Assembly: GCA_022827405.1 (NCBI GenBank)
Contig: JAJDTA010000073.1
Span: forward strand, 1-58,869
Direction of reading: 5' to 3'
Source: Acidimicrobiia bacterium
GTDB lineage: Bacteria > Actinomycetota > Acidimicrobiia > Acidimicrobiales > Bin134
DNA length: 58,869 nucleotides
Of the stretch, positions 1 to 7,822 are shown in pieces. The notes below the pieces were generated by a model. The model had not been told where the DNA came from. It saw nothing but the letters and a program-made list of their open reading frames with translations, and made no database searches. How positions within the stretch are numbered: the first letter of the stretch is position 1; every line of letters starts with the position of its first letter. A program made the translations under genes and the position numbers.

Positions 1-528
1 TTCCACGAGCAGATCAGGGCGGAGGCCGATGCCCTGTTCGCCGACGGCGACCCCGACGTCGAGGCGCTCACCGGGCCGGGGGCTGACATCAGCCGCCGCT
101 TCATCATGGAGTGCTTGCGCATGTGGCCGACCCTCTCGATGTCGGTTCGCAACGTGATGAATGCGTGCGTGGTCGAAGGGTATGAGCTCGAAGAGGGAGT
201 GCGGGTCTTCATCGCCACCACAGCCACCCACTACTTGGACGACGTGTTTCCCGATCCGTTCACCTTCGATATCGACCGCTATAAGCCGCCGCGCAAGGAG
301 CACCTCGGTTCCACCTATGCCCCATACGGTTTGGGCACCCACACGTGCATGGGCTGGCGGATGGCGGAACTCCAGATGTTGATCGATCTGCTTATGATCG
401 CCCACTATTTCGACCTCGAAGTCGCCCCGAAGAACTACAAGTTCAAGATCTCCCCGTTCGCCTCGATGTCTCCGAACAAGAAGCTGAAGTTCCACATCGC
501 CGGCCAACGGCGCGAGCTGACTGGTTGA
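1..528 (+). CDS. cytochrome P450, C-terminal part (5' end outside window)
   Basis: Heme-thiolate monooxygenase; the reading frame is open from base 1, so only about the last 175 residues are present. Visible are the K-helix ExxR (ECLR, fragment residues 37-40), a PERF-like region (FDIDRY) and the heme loop YGLGTHTCMG with the thiolate Cys at fragment residue 116; the usual Phe at the start of the loop is Tyr. The I helix is outside the window. It converges on the FAD protein gene with only 7 bases between the stops. The adjacent FAD oxidoreductase and Rieske oxygenase suggest joint oxidation of a hydrophobic substrate, perhaps terpenoid or sterol-like, but the substrate cannot be read from the sequence. 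P450 assignment is firm; the subfamily is not. Confidence 0.92.
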   Translation, partial: FHEQIRAEADALFADGDPDVEALTGPGADISRRFIMECLRMWPTLSMSVRNVMNACVVEGYELEEGVRVFIATTATHYLDDVFPDPFTFDIDRYKPPRKEHLGSTYAPYGLGTHTCMGWRMAELQMLIDLLMIAHYFDLEVAPKNYKFKISPFASMSPNKKLKFHIAGQRRELTG

Positions 529-535
529 AGCAGCT

Positions 536-1924
536 CTAGCGCTTCGCCTTTTTGAAGCGCCAGCCGTACATGAGGCTCCCGTAGAAGTTGAAGGCGCGCC
601 TCGCGTCGGGATCGTTGAAGGGGTAGTCGGCGCCGAGCTGTCTGGCCGCGGCGAGTCCGGTGATGAAGCAGGTCTCCTGGCTGTTGATCAGCGTGTGGGC
701 GCCGCAGTGCCATGTTCGCCGCTTGCCTTGGACGAAGCGGAACAAGTTGACCAGCCAGGCGACGTGGCGCACATCGTGCACGATGTGCTGGAACCACCAC
801 TTCTTGACGACCTTGTCCTCGTCGATCGGCGAGATCGCGTTATAGGTCACCAGGCAGGGCTTGTCCGACCGGTTGGCCCACGGTTGCTGGTTGTGCATGA
901 TGTAGGTGATCTCGTCGTTGTCGGGCCGGGCGCCGTACTGCTCGATGTGGTTGCTGCGGGTGGTCAGCGGCTTCACCTCGTTGTCGGGAAGCACTGAGGA
1001 GTCGTGGTGGACGACGGTGTGGTTGTGGAGTTCGCTCTCATAGCGAATTGACGAGAGCAGATAGCGCTCAAGGGCGGTGGGCTTGTCGAGCATCATCATG
1101 GTCTGGTTGGCATTGCAGGCGAAGATGACCTCGTCGAACTCCTCCCGTACACCGGCTGTGTCTTCCACCACAACGCCGGACTTCGACCGGTACACCTTTC
1201 GAACCGTCCGGTTCAGATAGATCTTGTCTTGAAAATCAGCCGACAGGTGCCGGTAGATGTTCTGCGTTCCCTGGTCCCACGTCTGCATGGGCGTGGCCGC
1301 CTCTATGTCGAAGAACTCCAGATATCGGGCGAACAGCGATGCCGGCATGTCGAACACGTTCGTGGCCATTAGGAAGTTGACGAACATGGGCTTGAGAACC
1401 TTGTACCGGAAGTCCCCGGAGAATCCGCCCAGATTCAACAGCGTGCCCATGCTCACGTAGTTGTACGGGTTCAGAAGGCTCAGCACCTTCGACTGGGAAT
1501 TGGTGAGCCATCCGAACCGGTGCAGGCGCCGCAGGAGGCGCTGGAACTTGTCAATCTCAGGTTGCAGCTGCTCTCTGATCTCGGAATCGAAATCGTGGGC
1601 ATAGACCTGCCCGTCGTACTTGACGCTGTAGCTGAACTTGGTGTCGAGCAGCTCGATGTCGAACTGCTTCATCAACAGCAAGATGTGGTCGTACACCGAC
1701 GGGATGCACGCAGTGACTGAGATGTCGAAGGGAATCGAACTGCCGTCGTCTTGCGGCATGTTCACGGTAATCGCATTGCCGCCGAGCTGTTCTTGCGCCT
1801 CGTACAGTCGAAAGTCGAATCGGTCCGGCTGATGGTGCAGCCCCCACGCCGCGCCGAGCCCCGAAATGCCGCCACCGACGATGGCGATTTTCTGCTGCCC
1901 ACTTGATGTCTTGCCCTTGGCCAC
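536..1924 (-). CDS. FAD-dependent amine-oxidase-like oxidoreductase (NAD/FAD-binding protein)
   Basis: A 462-residue flavoprotein. The N-terminus has the dinucleotide-binding motif VGGGISGLGAAW (Gly17, 19, 22) followed by a YEAQEQLGG segment at the end of the second strand, typical of the amine oxidase/phytoene desaturase superfamily. The overall layout resembles the COG2907 group of predicted NAD/FAD-binding proteins, often found with fatty-acid or lipid modification genes. GTG start at 1924 is preceded by GAAGGA at 8 bases. It lies 18 bases downstream of the Rieske oxygenase gene on the same strand, so the two are probably co-transcribed. The role could be oxidation or desaturation of a lipid or isoprenoid; the substrate is unknown. 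The superfamily is confident, the exact reaction is not. Confidence 0.85.
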   Translation of the reverse strand: MAKGKTSSGQQKIAIVGGGISGLGAAWGLHHQPDRFDFRLYEAQEQLGGNAITVNMPQDDGSSIPFDISVTACIPSVYDHILLLMKQFDIELLDTKFSYSVKYDGQVYAHDFDSEIREQLQPEIDKFQRLLRRLHRFGWLTNSQSKVLSLLNPYNYVSMGTLLNLGGFSGDFRYKVLKPMFVNFLMATNVFDMPASLFARYLEFFDIEAATPMQTWDQGTQNIYRHLSADFQDKIYLNRTVRKVYRSKSGVVVEDTAGVREEFDEVIFACNANQTMMMLDKPTALERYLLSSIRYESELHNHTVVHHDSSVLPDNEVKPLTTRSNHIEQYGARPDNDEITYIMHNQQPWANRSDKPCLVTYNAISPIDEDKVVKKWWFQHIVHDVRHVAWLVNLFRFVQGKRRTWHCGAHTLINSQETCFITGLAAARQLGADYPFNDPDARRAFNFYGSLMYGWRFKKAKR

Positions 1925-1942
1925 TTTCGCAGTCCTTCTCCC

Positions 1943-3013
1943 TTAGTTGGCCGCAGCCTGGTCGGCGACCGTTGTGTCGCAGTCCGCGGTAGCAGACGTA
2001 TCGGAATAGAACTGGGCGCAGTAGGCGCGGTATTGGCCGATCTCGCCTTCAGAACGCGACAGGCGGGGACGGGGGCGGTACTGCTTGGCGCTCCAAATGG
2101 GAACGTCTTGCAAAACGTCTCGTTTCTCGAAGTAGGCCATGAACCTGTTGATGATGGGAGGTCGCAGCCTCTGGGGCAGAAATGCCAGACCCGCAATCCG
2201 GCGGTCTGGTTTGAGCAGAGGTCCCGTCTGCGACACCACCGTCAAGTCGATGTGAGTGCCGTCGACAGGCGTCGCCAATATCCAGAGGCGCATATCCAAT
2301 CCAATTGTCACCTCGCGCACCTCCACGTAGGAGTAGCCCAAACCGTAAATGAGCGCGTTGGCCTCAACGGAGAGCTTCAGCCGGGCGATCTTGGCGACTT
2401 TGCGGGTAGTGGCAAAGTCGAAACGGCTTCTGAGGAAGTGCCCCTCTATCTCCAATGGATCGACGCGGCTGACGCTGTCGTAGCCGTGGACGTGGGTCAG
2501 GTGGGCTAAGTCGACGGAGTTCTCCGTTGTCTCCTGGGGATGGCCGGGAAAGCGGGAAATCCAAATGTGGTGTCTGCTCCAGCCGGTTTGATCGGGCTCC
2601 CCGGCAGGCAGGTGCCACTGCGGTGCCCGTCCCTCGATGCCCCACCAGGCGAATATCAGACCGGCGATTTCCCGGGTCTCGTATACCCGAAGCCGAGCCG
2701 CCTTTGGGGCAGGGCCAAATGGAGTGGCGACGCACTGTCCTCCTGTGTCGTATTCGAATCCGTGGAAGGGGCAGACCAGCCGGCCGTCGCGGACACACCC
2801 TCCGACGTCGGGCCCCAGGTCGGCGCCCAAGTGCGGGCAATAGGCGTTGGCCACACAGACACCGCTGTTGTCGTCACACCAGACGATGATCTCCTCGCCC
2901 ATCCAGGTTTTCCGGATGAGATTGGCGCTTTTTTCCAGCGCTTGGCGACTTGCGACGAAGTACCAGCCCTCGGGAAAGGGAGAAAGTAGCGGGTTGTCCG
3001 CAGTTGCCGTCAT
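1943..3013 (-). CDS. Rieske [2Fe-2S] non-heme iron oxygenase, terminal oxygenase component
   Basis: A 356-residue oxygenase. The N-terminal Rieske domain has the cluster ligands C59-P-H61 and C81-P-F-H84. The catalytic domain carries the mononuclear iron motif D168-x2-H171-x4-H176 within NSVDLAHLTHVHG, with the conserved Asn165 before it. Single-subunit architecture and the CPFHGF sequence are closer to sterol oxygenases (KshA, Neverland/DAF-36 type) than to two-subunit arene dioxygenases; this comparison is from memory of the families. It needs a ferredoxin/reductase partner that is not seen in the window. It sits upstream of the FAD oxidoreductase and near a P450, so an oxidative step on a polycyclic or isoprenoid lipid is plausible. 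No clear Shine-Dalgarno precedes the ATG. Confidence 0.9.
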   Translation of the reverse strand: MTATADNPLLSPFPEGWYFVASRQALEKSANLIRKTWMGEEIIVWCDDNSGVCVANAYCPHLGADLGPDVGGCVRDGRLVCPFHGFEYDTGGQCVATPFGPAPKAARLRVYETREIAGLIFAWWGIEGRAPQWHLPAGEPDQTGWSRHHIWISRFPGHPQETTENSVDLAHLTHVHGYDSVSRVDPLEIEGHFLRSRFDFATTRKVAKIARLKLSVEANALIYGLGYSYVEVREVTIGLDMRLWILATPVDGTHIDLTVVSQTGPLLKPDRRIAGLAFLPQRLRPPIINRFMAYFEKRDVLQDVPIWSAKQYRPRPRLSRSEGEIGQYRAYCAQFYSDTSATADCDTTVADQAAAN

Positions 3014-3095
3014 ATTGCTCGAAAAACGCTACCCTCGTGGCCGCTGTCGTTGGAAGACGGAGGAAGCTACCGCGTTCGGAATGCCCGAGGAACGG

Positions 3096-3392
3096 TCAGG
3101 GGATCTCGTACTGGATTGCTGCCCGGTCGGTGATGGCTGGGCGGATGATGTCGAAGACGATCCGCTGGTGCTCGGGGTGGTCGCGGTAGGTCAAGTAGGC
3201 GTCTTGGTCGGCGAAGTCCCCGACAACGGCGAAGTCGAAGTTGCCCTCGGCCAAGCCTGCATCAGGCCCGATGGCGTAGGCCTCGGTCACGCCGGTGGCC
3301 TCGGGCATGGTGGCGATGGCGTCGTGTACCGCCTGGCGCTGAGCCTCGTCGGCGTCGTCTCGGAACTTGAACATCACAACGTGGCGGATCAT
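3096..3392 (-). CDS. Dabb (stress-responsive A/B barrel) domain protein
   Basis: A 98-residue protein with the typical Dabb opening MIRHVVMFKF, a central DFAVVGDFADQDAY segment and the HPEH(Q) motif. The family forms dimeric alpha+beta barrels; members range from plant stress proteins to small cyclases and catabolic helper proteins, so the function is open. The start is secured by AAAGGAG five bases upstream of the ATG. It follows the SDR gene by 15 bases on the same strand and is probably co-transcribed with the SDR and the CoA-transferase. In catabolic operons such proteins are often of unknown role. Confidence 0.85.
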   Translation of the reverse strand: MIRHVVMFKFRDDADEAQRQAVHDAIATMPEATGVTEAYAIGPDAGLAEGNFDFAVVGDFADQDAYLTYRDHPEHQRIVFDIIRPAITDRAAIQYEIP

Positions 3393-3407
3393 GTCTTCTC
3401 CTTTTGC

Positions 3408-4151
3408 CTATTGCAGGCCTGCGTAGAGGCCGCCATCCACCGGGAGGGCGGCTCCGGTAATGAACCGGGCGTGCTCAGAGCACAAGAAGGCGGCGACCCG
3501 GCCGAAGTCCGATGGGTCGCCCACCGAGTGGGCGGCGGCACTCGATTCCAGGTCGGACATCCGATCGCCGAACAGCTGCCGGAGCCGGTCGGTGGTGTGG
3601 TAGCCGGGCTGGAGGGAGTTGACGGTCACCCCGTCGGCGGCCACCTGGTTGGCCATGGTCTTGAGATAGCCGGTGACTCCGGCCCGAGCGGTGTTGGACA
3701 GTATGAGCATGTTCAGGGGCTGGCGAACCGATACCGAGGTGATGGCCAGTACTCGGCCCCAGCCTTGGGTCTGCATGGCGGGCACCGCCGCCTTGGTCAT
3801 GGCCACCACCGAAATGAGGTTCAACTCAAGAGCGGCCGCGTAGAGGCTGGTGTCGGTGTCGGCCCAGTTGCCCCCGGGCGGCCCGCCGGCGTTGGTGACC
3901 AGGATGTCGATGCCGCCCAAGGCCTCGGTGGCCGCATCCACCAATGCCGTTGCACCAGCCGCGTCGGACACGTCCCCCGCGATGGGGATGGCACCAGGCA
4001 CGCCGCCAGCCGCGTGGTTGAGGCGGTCGGAGTCGCGCCCGTTCATCACCACCCGGCACCCCTCATCGGCCAGTGCCACTGCGGTGGCCAGACCCAGTCC
4101 GGCTGATGAGGCAGCCACCAGCGCCCGTCGTCCGCTGATTCCTAAATCCAC
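3408..4151 (-). CDS. SDR family protein with atypical active site
   Basis: A 247-residue Rossmann protein of the classical short-chain dehydrogenase/reductase size. The cofactor-binding segment reads ASSAGLGLATA (a glycine-poor variant of TGxxxGxG) and the NAG motif (TNAGGPPGG) is present. The catalytic Ser is found in ITSVSV, but the YxxxK pair is replaced: the aligned segment is SNTARAG, giving Ser for Tyr and Arg for Lys. A group of bacterial SDRs with S-N-x-x-R at this place exists, so this may be a functional variant or a non-redox homologue. The C-terminus ends with the normal VDGG segment. It lies between the Dabb gene and the double CoA-transferase. Confidence 0.88.
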   Translation of the reverse strand: MDLGISGRRALVAASSAGLGLATAVALADEGCRVVMNGRDSDRLNHAAGGVPGAIPIAGDVSDAAGATALVDAATEALGGIDILVTNAGGPPGGNWADTDTSLYAAALELNLISVVAMTKAAVPAMQTQGWGRVLAITSVSVRQPLNMLILSNTARAGVTGYLKTMANQVAADGVTVNSLQPGYHTTDRLRQLFGDRMSDLESSAAAHSVGDPSDFGRVAAFLCSEHARFITGAALPVDGGLYAGLQ

Positions 4152-4206
4152 GGGACGAGGTTAGCGGTTACTCAACCGGGGTCAGGCTGCCGTTATCCAC
4201 GGTTCT

Positions 4207-6522
4207 TTAGCTGGGAAGGCCGTGTCCGATGGGCTTGGTCACTCCGGCATCGTGCAGTCGGGTGACCTCCTCATCTTCGATACCAAGTTCACCCAAAATT
4301 TTCGCTGTGGCCCAACCGAGGGGGAGTGAGGAGGCCGCGGGGGTGGAAGCAGACGAGAATTGCATGGTCGGCCCGGCCCGCCAGTACGAGCCCAGGCCGT
4401 CTTGTTCGGCTTCAACGGCCACGCCGCTGGTCCGCATGTGATTCTCGTTCAACATGTTGTGCAAGAAGTCACCTCGGTCAGCTTGGGCCGCGGGTACCCC
4501 GGCGGCCAGCAACCGGTCTTCCCAAGCCTCAGCCGAGTCTGAGCTGAGCACTTTGGTCAACTGGGTTGCGATTTCTGGGGAGGGCACCTTGGGAAGCTCG
4601 ACGCCGAGCACCGTGCCCAGGGCCTGACGCTCGCGGTCTCGGTGAACATCCAGCACCAGCCAGCCGTCGGCGGTCTCGTACAGCCGCTGGTAGGCGTGGA
4701 AGCCGTGTTGCCCTGAATCCACCACTGGCGCTTGGTGACCGGAGTGTTGGATCCCCCACTCGGCCACGGCGTAGGCGGTGGCGGTGAGCATGGTGGTCTC
4801 CAGCTTTTGTCCTCGTCCGGTGCGGCGGCAGGCCAGCACCCCAGCAATGATGGCCGCCGCGGTGGCCAAGGCTGCGGTGGGATCCCCGTAGGTGCGGTTG
4901 CGGGGTGGGTTCTGGTCACCCGACTCCACCACCCCGGCGCCGGCAATGGCGTTGGGTGACGAGTGGAAGCCGGCCTTGTGGGCCCACGGTCCCTGGCTGC
5001 CAAAGCACGAGGCATACACATAGAGCAGGCGGGGGTTGCGGGCCATCACGGAATCGGCGTCGATGCCTAGCCGCTCGGGCGTCCCCGGCCGGAAGTTGTG
5101 CAGGAACACGTCGGCCTTGTCGACCAGCCGATTCAGGATGTCGAGGCCTTCAGGAGTCTTGAGGTCTAACACGATGGACTCTTTGCCCACCTGCGACTTT
5201 ACGTAGTCGGTGATCCAGTTGCGCCGTCCCGGATCGCCAGTCGGCGGCTCCACTTTGATGATCCGAGCCCCGGCTTCGGCCAGAATCGTGGCGGCGAACG
5301 GGCAGGCGTAGAAGTAGCCGACGTCCAATACGGTCACATCGGCCAGGGGCTGCTCACCAGCGTCGTCGGCTCGGTCAGCAGTAAGGGTGAACGACGGCAT
5401 CGACGGCCAACTGCTCAGCACTTCGTCGGTGTGCTCGCCGAGTCGGGGAGCGGGTGGGCCTACTACCGATGGCGTGTCGGAGTACAGCCCGAGGGGGCCG
5501 ATCTGCACCGTCGGTCCGATGTCGGGATCGAGCACTTCTTGACGCCGCCCATTCTCGGTGCATTGGGAATGATCCAGGAACTCCCGGGGCGCCAGGAACG
5601 GATCGCCCCCAATGTCGTTGGCCGAGAAGACCTCCATCCACTCCTCGGCGGTGCGCTCTTGCATTCCGGCCTGGATGGCCTCGATGGCCTCGGCCAGCCG
5701 CGCCTCGCTGGGCCACAAGTCGGGGGCGTTGGCCAGCTCAGGGTCATCCAGCAATATCTCGAGCCCCAGCTCGACCAGCCACCGGCGGTAGTGGTGAGCT
5801 TGGCGGCTGCACATCTGGATGAATCGCCCGTCTTTGGTGGGCGCGGTCATGAACGGCACCCGCATAATGCCGTAGACCTGGCCTGGCGCCGGCGGGATGT
5901 TGGTGCGATTCCCGTGACCGCTGGTCATGTCATACACACTGAGGGCATGAAGCAGGCTGGTGTGAACTCGCTGGCCTCGGCCAGTGCTTTCTCGGGCCCA
6001 AATCCCGGCCATCAACCCCACCGCAGCCAGCATCCCCGCCCCGTAGGAGGCGATGGGCACCGGGGTGAATACCGGACCGGGGCGCACACCGTCGTAGGTT
6101 GTCATGCGTCCGCTCTTGGCTGCCACGATCTGCTCGTAGCCGGGAAGGTCTCGCCACGGCCCGGATTCGCCAAAGCCGGTGATGGCGGCGTACACCAGTT
6201 GGCCGTTCAGATCATTCAAGGTCTCGTAGTCCATGCCCAGCTTGTCGGCTGTGCCCGGTCGGAACGCCTCGATCAACCCGTCGGCTGCCTGGGCCAACTC
6301 GAAGAACCGACTGCGGTCTCCGGGGTCGGCCAAATCGAGGACGGCACTCTTCTTGGCCCGGTGCCAGACGGCGAATCCGGGTTGGCCCCGGCAGGGGTCG
6401 CCGCCGGGCGGCTCGATTTTGACCACCTCGGCGCCGTTCTCGGCCAAGACCATGCCGGCAATGCCCGCGGCCGTGCCATAGCCGAGTTCAAGGATCCGCA
6501 ACCCCTCTAGGGCGGTAGCCAC
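4207..6522 (-). CDS. tandem-domain family III CoA-transferase (CaiB/BaiF type)
   Basis: A 771-residue protein made of two complete CaiB/BaiF modules, about residues 1-375 and 390-771. Both start with the family pattern (LRILELGYG...AENGAEVVKIEPP and VTVLDVGYF...AEAGARIIKVEPP) and both have the FRPGT segment and the RxxTGRGQ segment. Family III enzymes move CoA between acyl-CoA and a free acid through an Asp-acyl anhydride. The Asp is visible in the second module (YGDPTAAL) but in the first the same place reads IASYGAGML, with Ser for Asp. So only the C-terminal half is predicted to be catalytic. It is the first gene of a minus-strand group with the SDR and Dabb genes and is divergent from the HsaA-like gene. 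Confidence 0.93.
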   Translation of the reverse strand: MATALEGLRILELGYGTAAGIAGMVLAENGAEVVKIEPPGGDPCRGQPGFAVWHRAKKSAVLDLADPGDRSRFFELAQAADGLIEAFRPGTADKLGMDYETLNDLNGQLVYAAITGFGESGPWRDLPGYEQIVAAKSGRMTTYDGVRPGPVFTPVPIASYGAGMLAAVGLMAGIWARESTGRGQRVHTSLLHALSVYDMTSGHGNRTNIPPAPGQVYGIMRVPFMTAPTKDGRFIQMCSRQAHHYRRWLVELGLEILLDDPELANAPDLWPSEARLAEAIEAIQAGMQERTAEEWMEVFSANDIGGDPFLAPREFLDHSQCTENGRRQEVLDPDIGPTVQIGPLGLYSDTPSVVGPPAPRLGEHTDEVLSSWPSMPSFTLTADRADDAGEQPLADVTVLDVGYFYACPFAATILAEAGARIIKVEPPTGDPGRRNWITDYVKSQVGKESIVLDLKTPEGLDILNRLVDKADVFLHNFRPGTPERLGIDADSVMARNPRLLYVYASCFGSQGPWAHKAGFHSSPNAIAGAGVVESGDQNPPRNRTYGDPTAALATAAAIIAGVLACRRTGRGQKLETTMLTATAYAVAEWGIQHSGHQAPVVDSGQHGFHAYQRLYETADGWLVLDVHRDRERQALGTVLGVELPKVPSPEIATQLTKVLSSDSAEAWEDRLLAAGVPAAQADRGDFLHNMLNENHMRTSGVAVEAEQDGLGSYWRAGPTMQFSSASTPAASSLPLGWATAKILGELGIEDEEVTRLHDAGVTKPIGHGLPS

Positions 6523-6589
6523 AGTCTCATTGTGGTTGCTCCCGTCGCTCGGTGCCTATCGGACCGCCATGATCAATGAGCAGACAAAA

Positions 6590-6613
6590 CGCTAACGTCG
6601 GGCCATGCCGCCG
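6590..6613 (+). promoter_or_regulatory. leaderless-type promoter element, copy 1
   Basis: The 24 bases contain TAACGT followed by six bases and an ATG, the layout of an actinobacterial -10 box feeding a leaderless transcript. The segment matches 7799-7822 at 22 of 24 positions. Here the ATG opens a 15-codon reading frame rather than the main gene, whose TTG start is at 6655. No convincing -35 box is visible. Confidence 0.4.
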
Positions 6614-6652
6614 TATGCCATTGGCAATACTGAGTTGGGGATGAGGGACTGA
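6605..6652 (+). CDS. possible 15-residue leader peptide
   Basis: A short frame, MPPYAIGNTELGMRD, begins at the ATG of the leaderless-type promoter element and stops two bases before the TTG start of the HsaA-like gene. The Shine-Dalgarno of the next gene (GAGGGA, 6643-6648) lies inside it. The arrangement would allow translational coupling. It could also be a decayed gene start left by duplication of the promoter that serves the gene at 7814. Nothing in the peptide indicates ribosome stalling. Confidence 0.25.
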   Translation: MPPYAIGNTELGMRD

Positions 6653-6654
6653 TT

Positions 6655-7770
6655 TTGACAGTTGATAGCTATATCGGCTCCGCGGCCCGCATCGCAGAAC
6701 AGGCGGCCAACGCTTCCGATCAGATCGAGCAGGAGCTTTCGTTGCCGCCGGCGCTGGTCGATGATCTGATTTCGTCGGGGCTCCTCCAGTTGTACTTGCG
6801 CCAATCGGTGGGCGGACCGGGTCAAGGCGCCATGGTCGCCTACCACTGCGTGGAGGCCATCGCCCGAGGTGACGGGTCCACGGCGTGGTGCGTGATGGTG
6901 GCGAGCACAACTGGGTATCTGACTGGCTGGCTCGATGCTGCGGTCCTGGCCGAGATGGTGGGGTCTCCCGCCGATTTCCGGGTCGCAGGTTCGTTCCGGC
7001 CACAGGGAACCGCAGTCGTGGCACCCGGTGGCTATCGGATCAGCGGGCAGTGGGACTTTTGCAGCGGCATCGAGCACGCAAATTGGGCCATGCTGGCGTG
7101 CTCGGTGGAGGGCGAGCCCACGCCCCGGGCCATGTTCGTTCCCGTCGAGGAGGTGGAGATCAATCGGACGTGGTCGGTGATGGGGATGGCTGGCACCGGG
7201 AGCCACGATGTCGCAGCCCATGATGTGTTCGTTCCCCAAGAGCGGACCGCTACCGGTGATGGCCCGCCCGATGAGGATCTGCGGCTGTACCACCCCAGGC
7301 TTCTGCGGATGGCGACTCATGCGCCGGTGGCCGCGGTGGTGTTGGGGCTGGCCCAGGGCGCCATCGATGGGGTGGTGGCCCTGTCCGCCAAGGCCGGGTC
7401 GAGCGGCTCGGGACTACTGCTGCAAGATCGCCCCGACGTCCAGTTGGCGGTGGGCGAGGCGTCCGCCGCGGTGGCTGCGGCCCGCTCCGGCGTGATCGAC
7501 GCCACCCAGCGGGCGTGGGACGATCCTGAAGACTCCATGGCGGTGGCCGAGGCCCGCCTGTTGTACGTCCACGCCGGCCATGCCTGCCTAAACGCCGTGC
7601 AGCGCCTGTTCCACGCGGTGGGAACGCCGGCGGCCATGAGGGCCAATCCCATAGAGCGCCGCCTGCGAGACCTCTATGTGGCAATGCAGTTCCCGGCGTT
7701 TCATCAATCGGTGGTCGCCGGCGGCGGACAGGCCGTGCTGGGTGTGGAACCAGAGGGAAGGGGCTGGTAG
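6655..7770 (+). CDS. acyl-CoA dehydrogenase-like flavin monooxygenase (HsaA/HpaB-like oxygenase)
   Basis: A 371-residue member of the acyl-CoA dehydrogenase fold. The family signs are the N-terminal helical bundle (GLLQLYLRQSVGG, DGSTAWCVMVAS), the middle beta domain (GGYRISGQWDFCSG) and the C-terminal helices with RLFHAVGT and FPAFHQS, as in two-component flavin monooxygenases of the HsaA type and dibenzothiophene monooxygenases. Such enzymes use reduced flavin from a separate reductase to hydroxylate aromatic or phenolic substrates; no reductase is adjacent. The TTG start at 6655 is chosen because GAGGGA lies six bases upstream and nothing upstream in frame is better. The amidohydrolase-fold gene follows after 43 bases. 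Confidence 0.82.
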   Translation: MTVDSYIGSAARIAEQAANASDQIEQELSLPPALVDDLISSGLLQLYLRQSVGGPGQGAMVAYHCVEAIARGDGSTAWCVMVASTTGYLTGWLDAAVLAEMVGSPADFRVAGSFRPQGTAVVAPGGYRISGQWDFCSGIEHANWAMLACSVEGEPTPRAMFVPVEEVEINRTWSVMGMAGTGSHDVAAHDVFVPQERTATGDGPPDEDLRLYHPRLLRMATHAPVAAVVLGLAQGAIDGVVALSAKAGSSGSGLLLQDRPDVQLAVGEASAAVAAARSGVIDATQRAWDDPEDSMAVAEARLLYVHAGHACLNAVQRLFHAVGTPAAMRANPIERRLRDLYVAMQFPAFHQSVVAGGGQAVLGVEPEGRGW

Positions 7771-7798
7771 CAACAACTCAAGTCCGCCTTGTCGTGAC

Positions 7799-7822
7799 CG
7801 CTAACTTCGGGGCATGCCGCCG
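7799..7822 (+). promoter_or_regulatory. leaderless-type promoter element, copy 2
   Basis: TAACTT at 7802-7807 is followed by six bases and the ATG of the downstream gene. There is no Shine-Dalgarno, which fits leaderless initiation. The segment is 22/24 identical to 6590-6613, suggesting that two consecutive genes share a promoter type or that one was copied. Confidence 0.4.

Noticed and set aside
539-560. Perfect 7-bp inverted repeat GCGCTTC/GAAGCGC with a T-rich loop between the convergent P450 and FAD genes
   Set aside because: It lies within the last codons of the FAD gene (Lys-rich C-terminus) and has no T run after the stem on either strand, so a terminator call is not supported.
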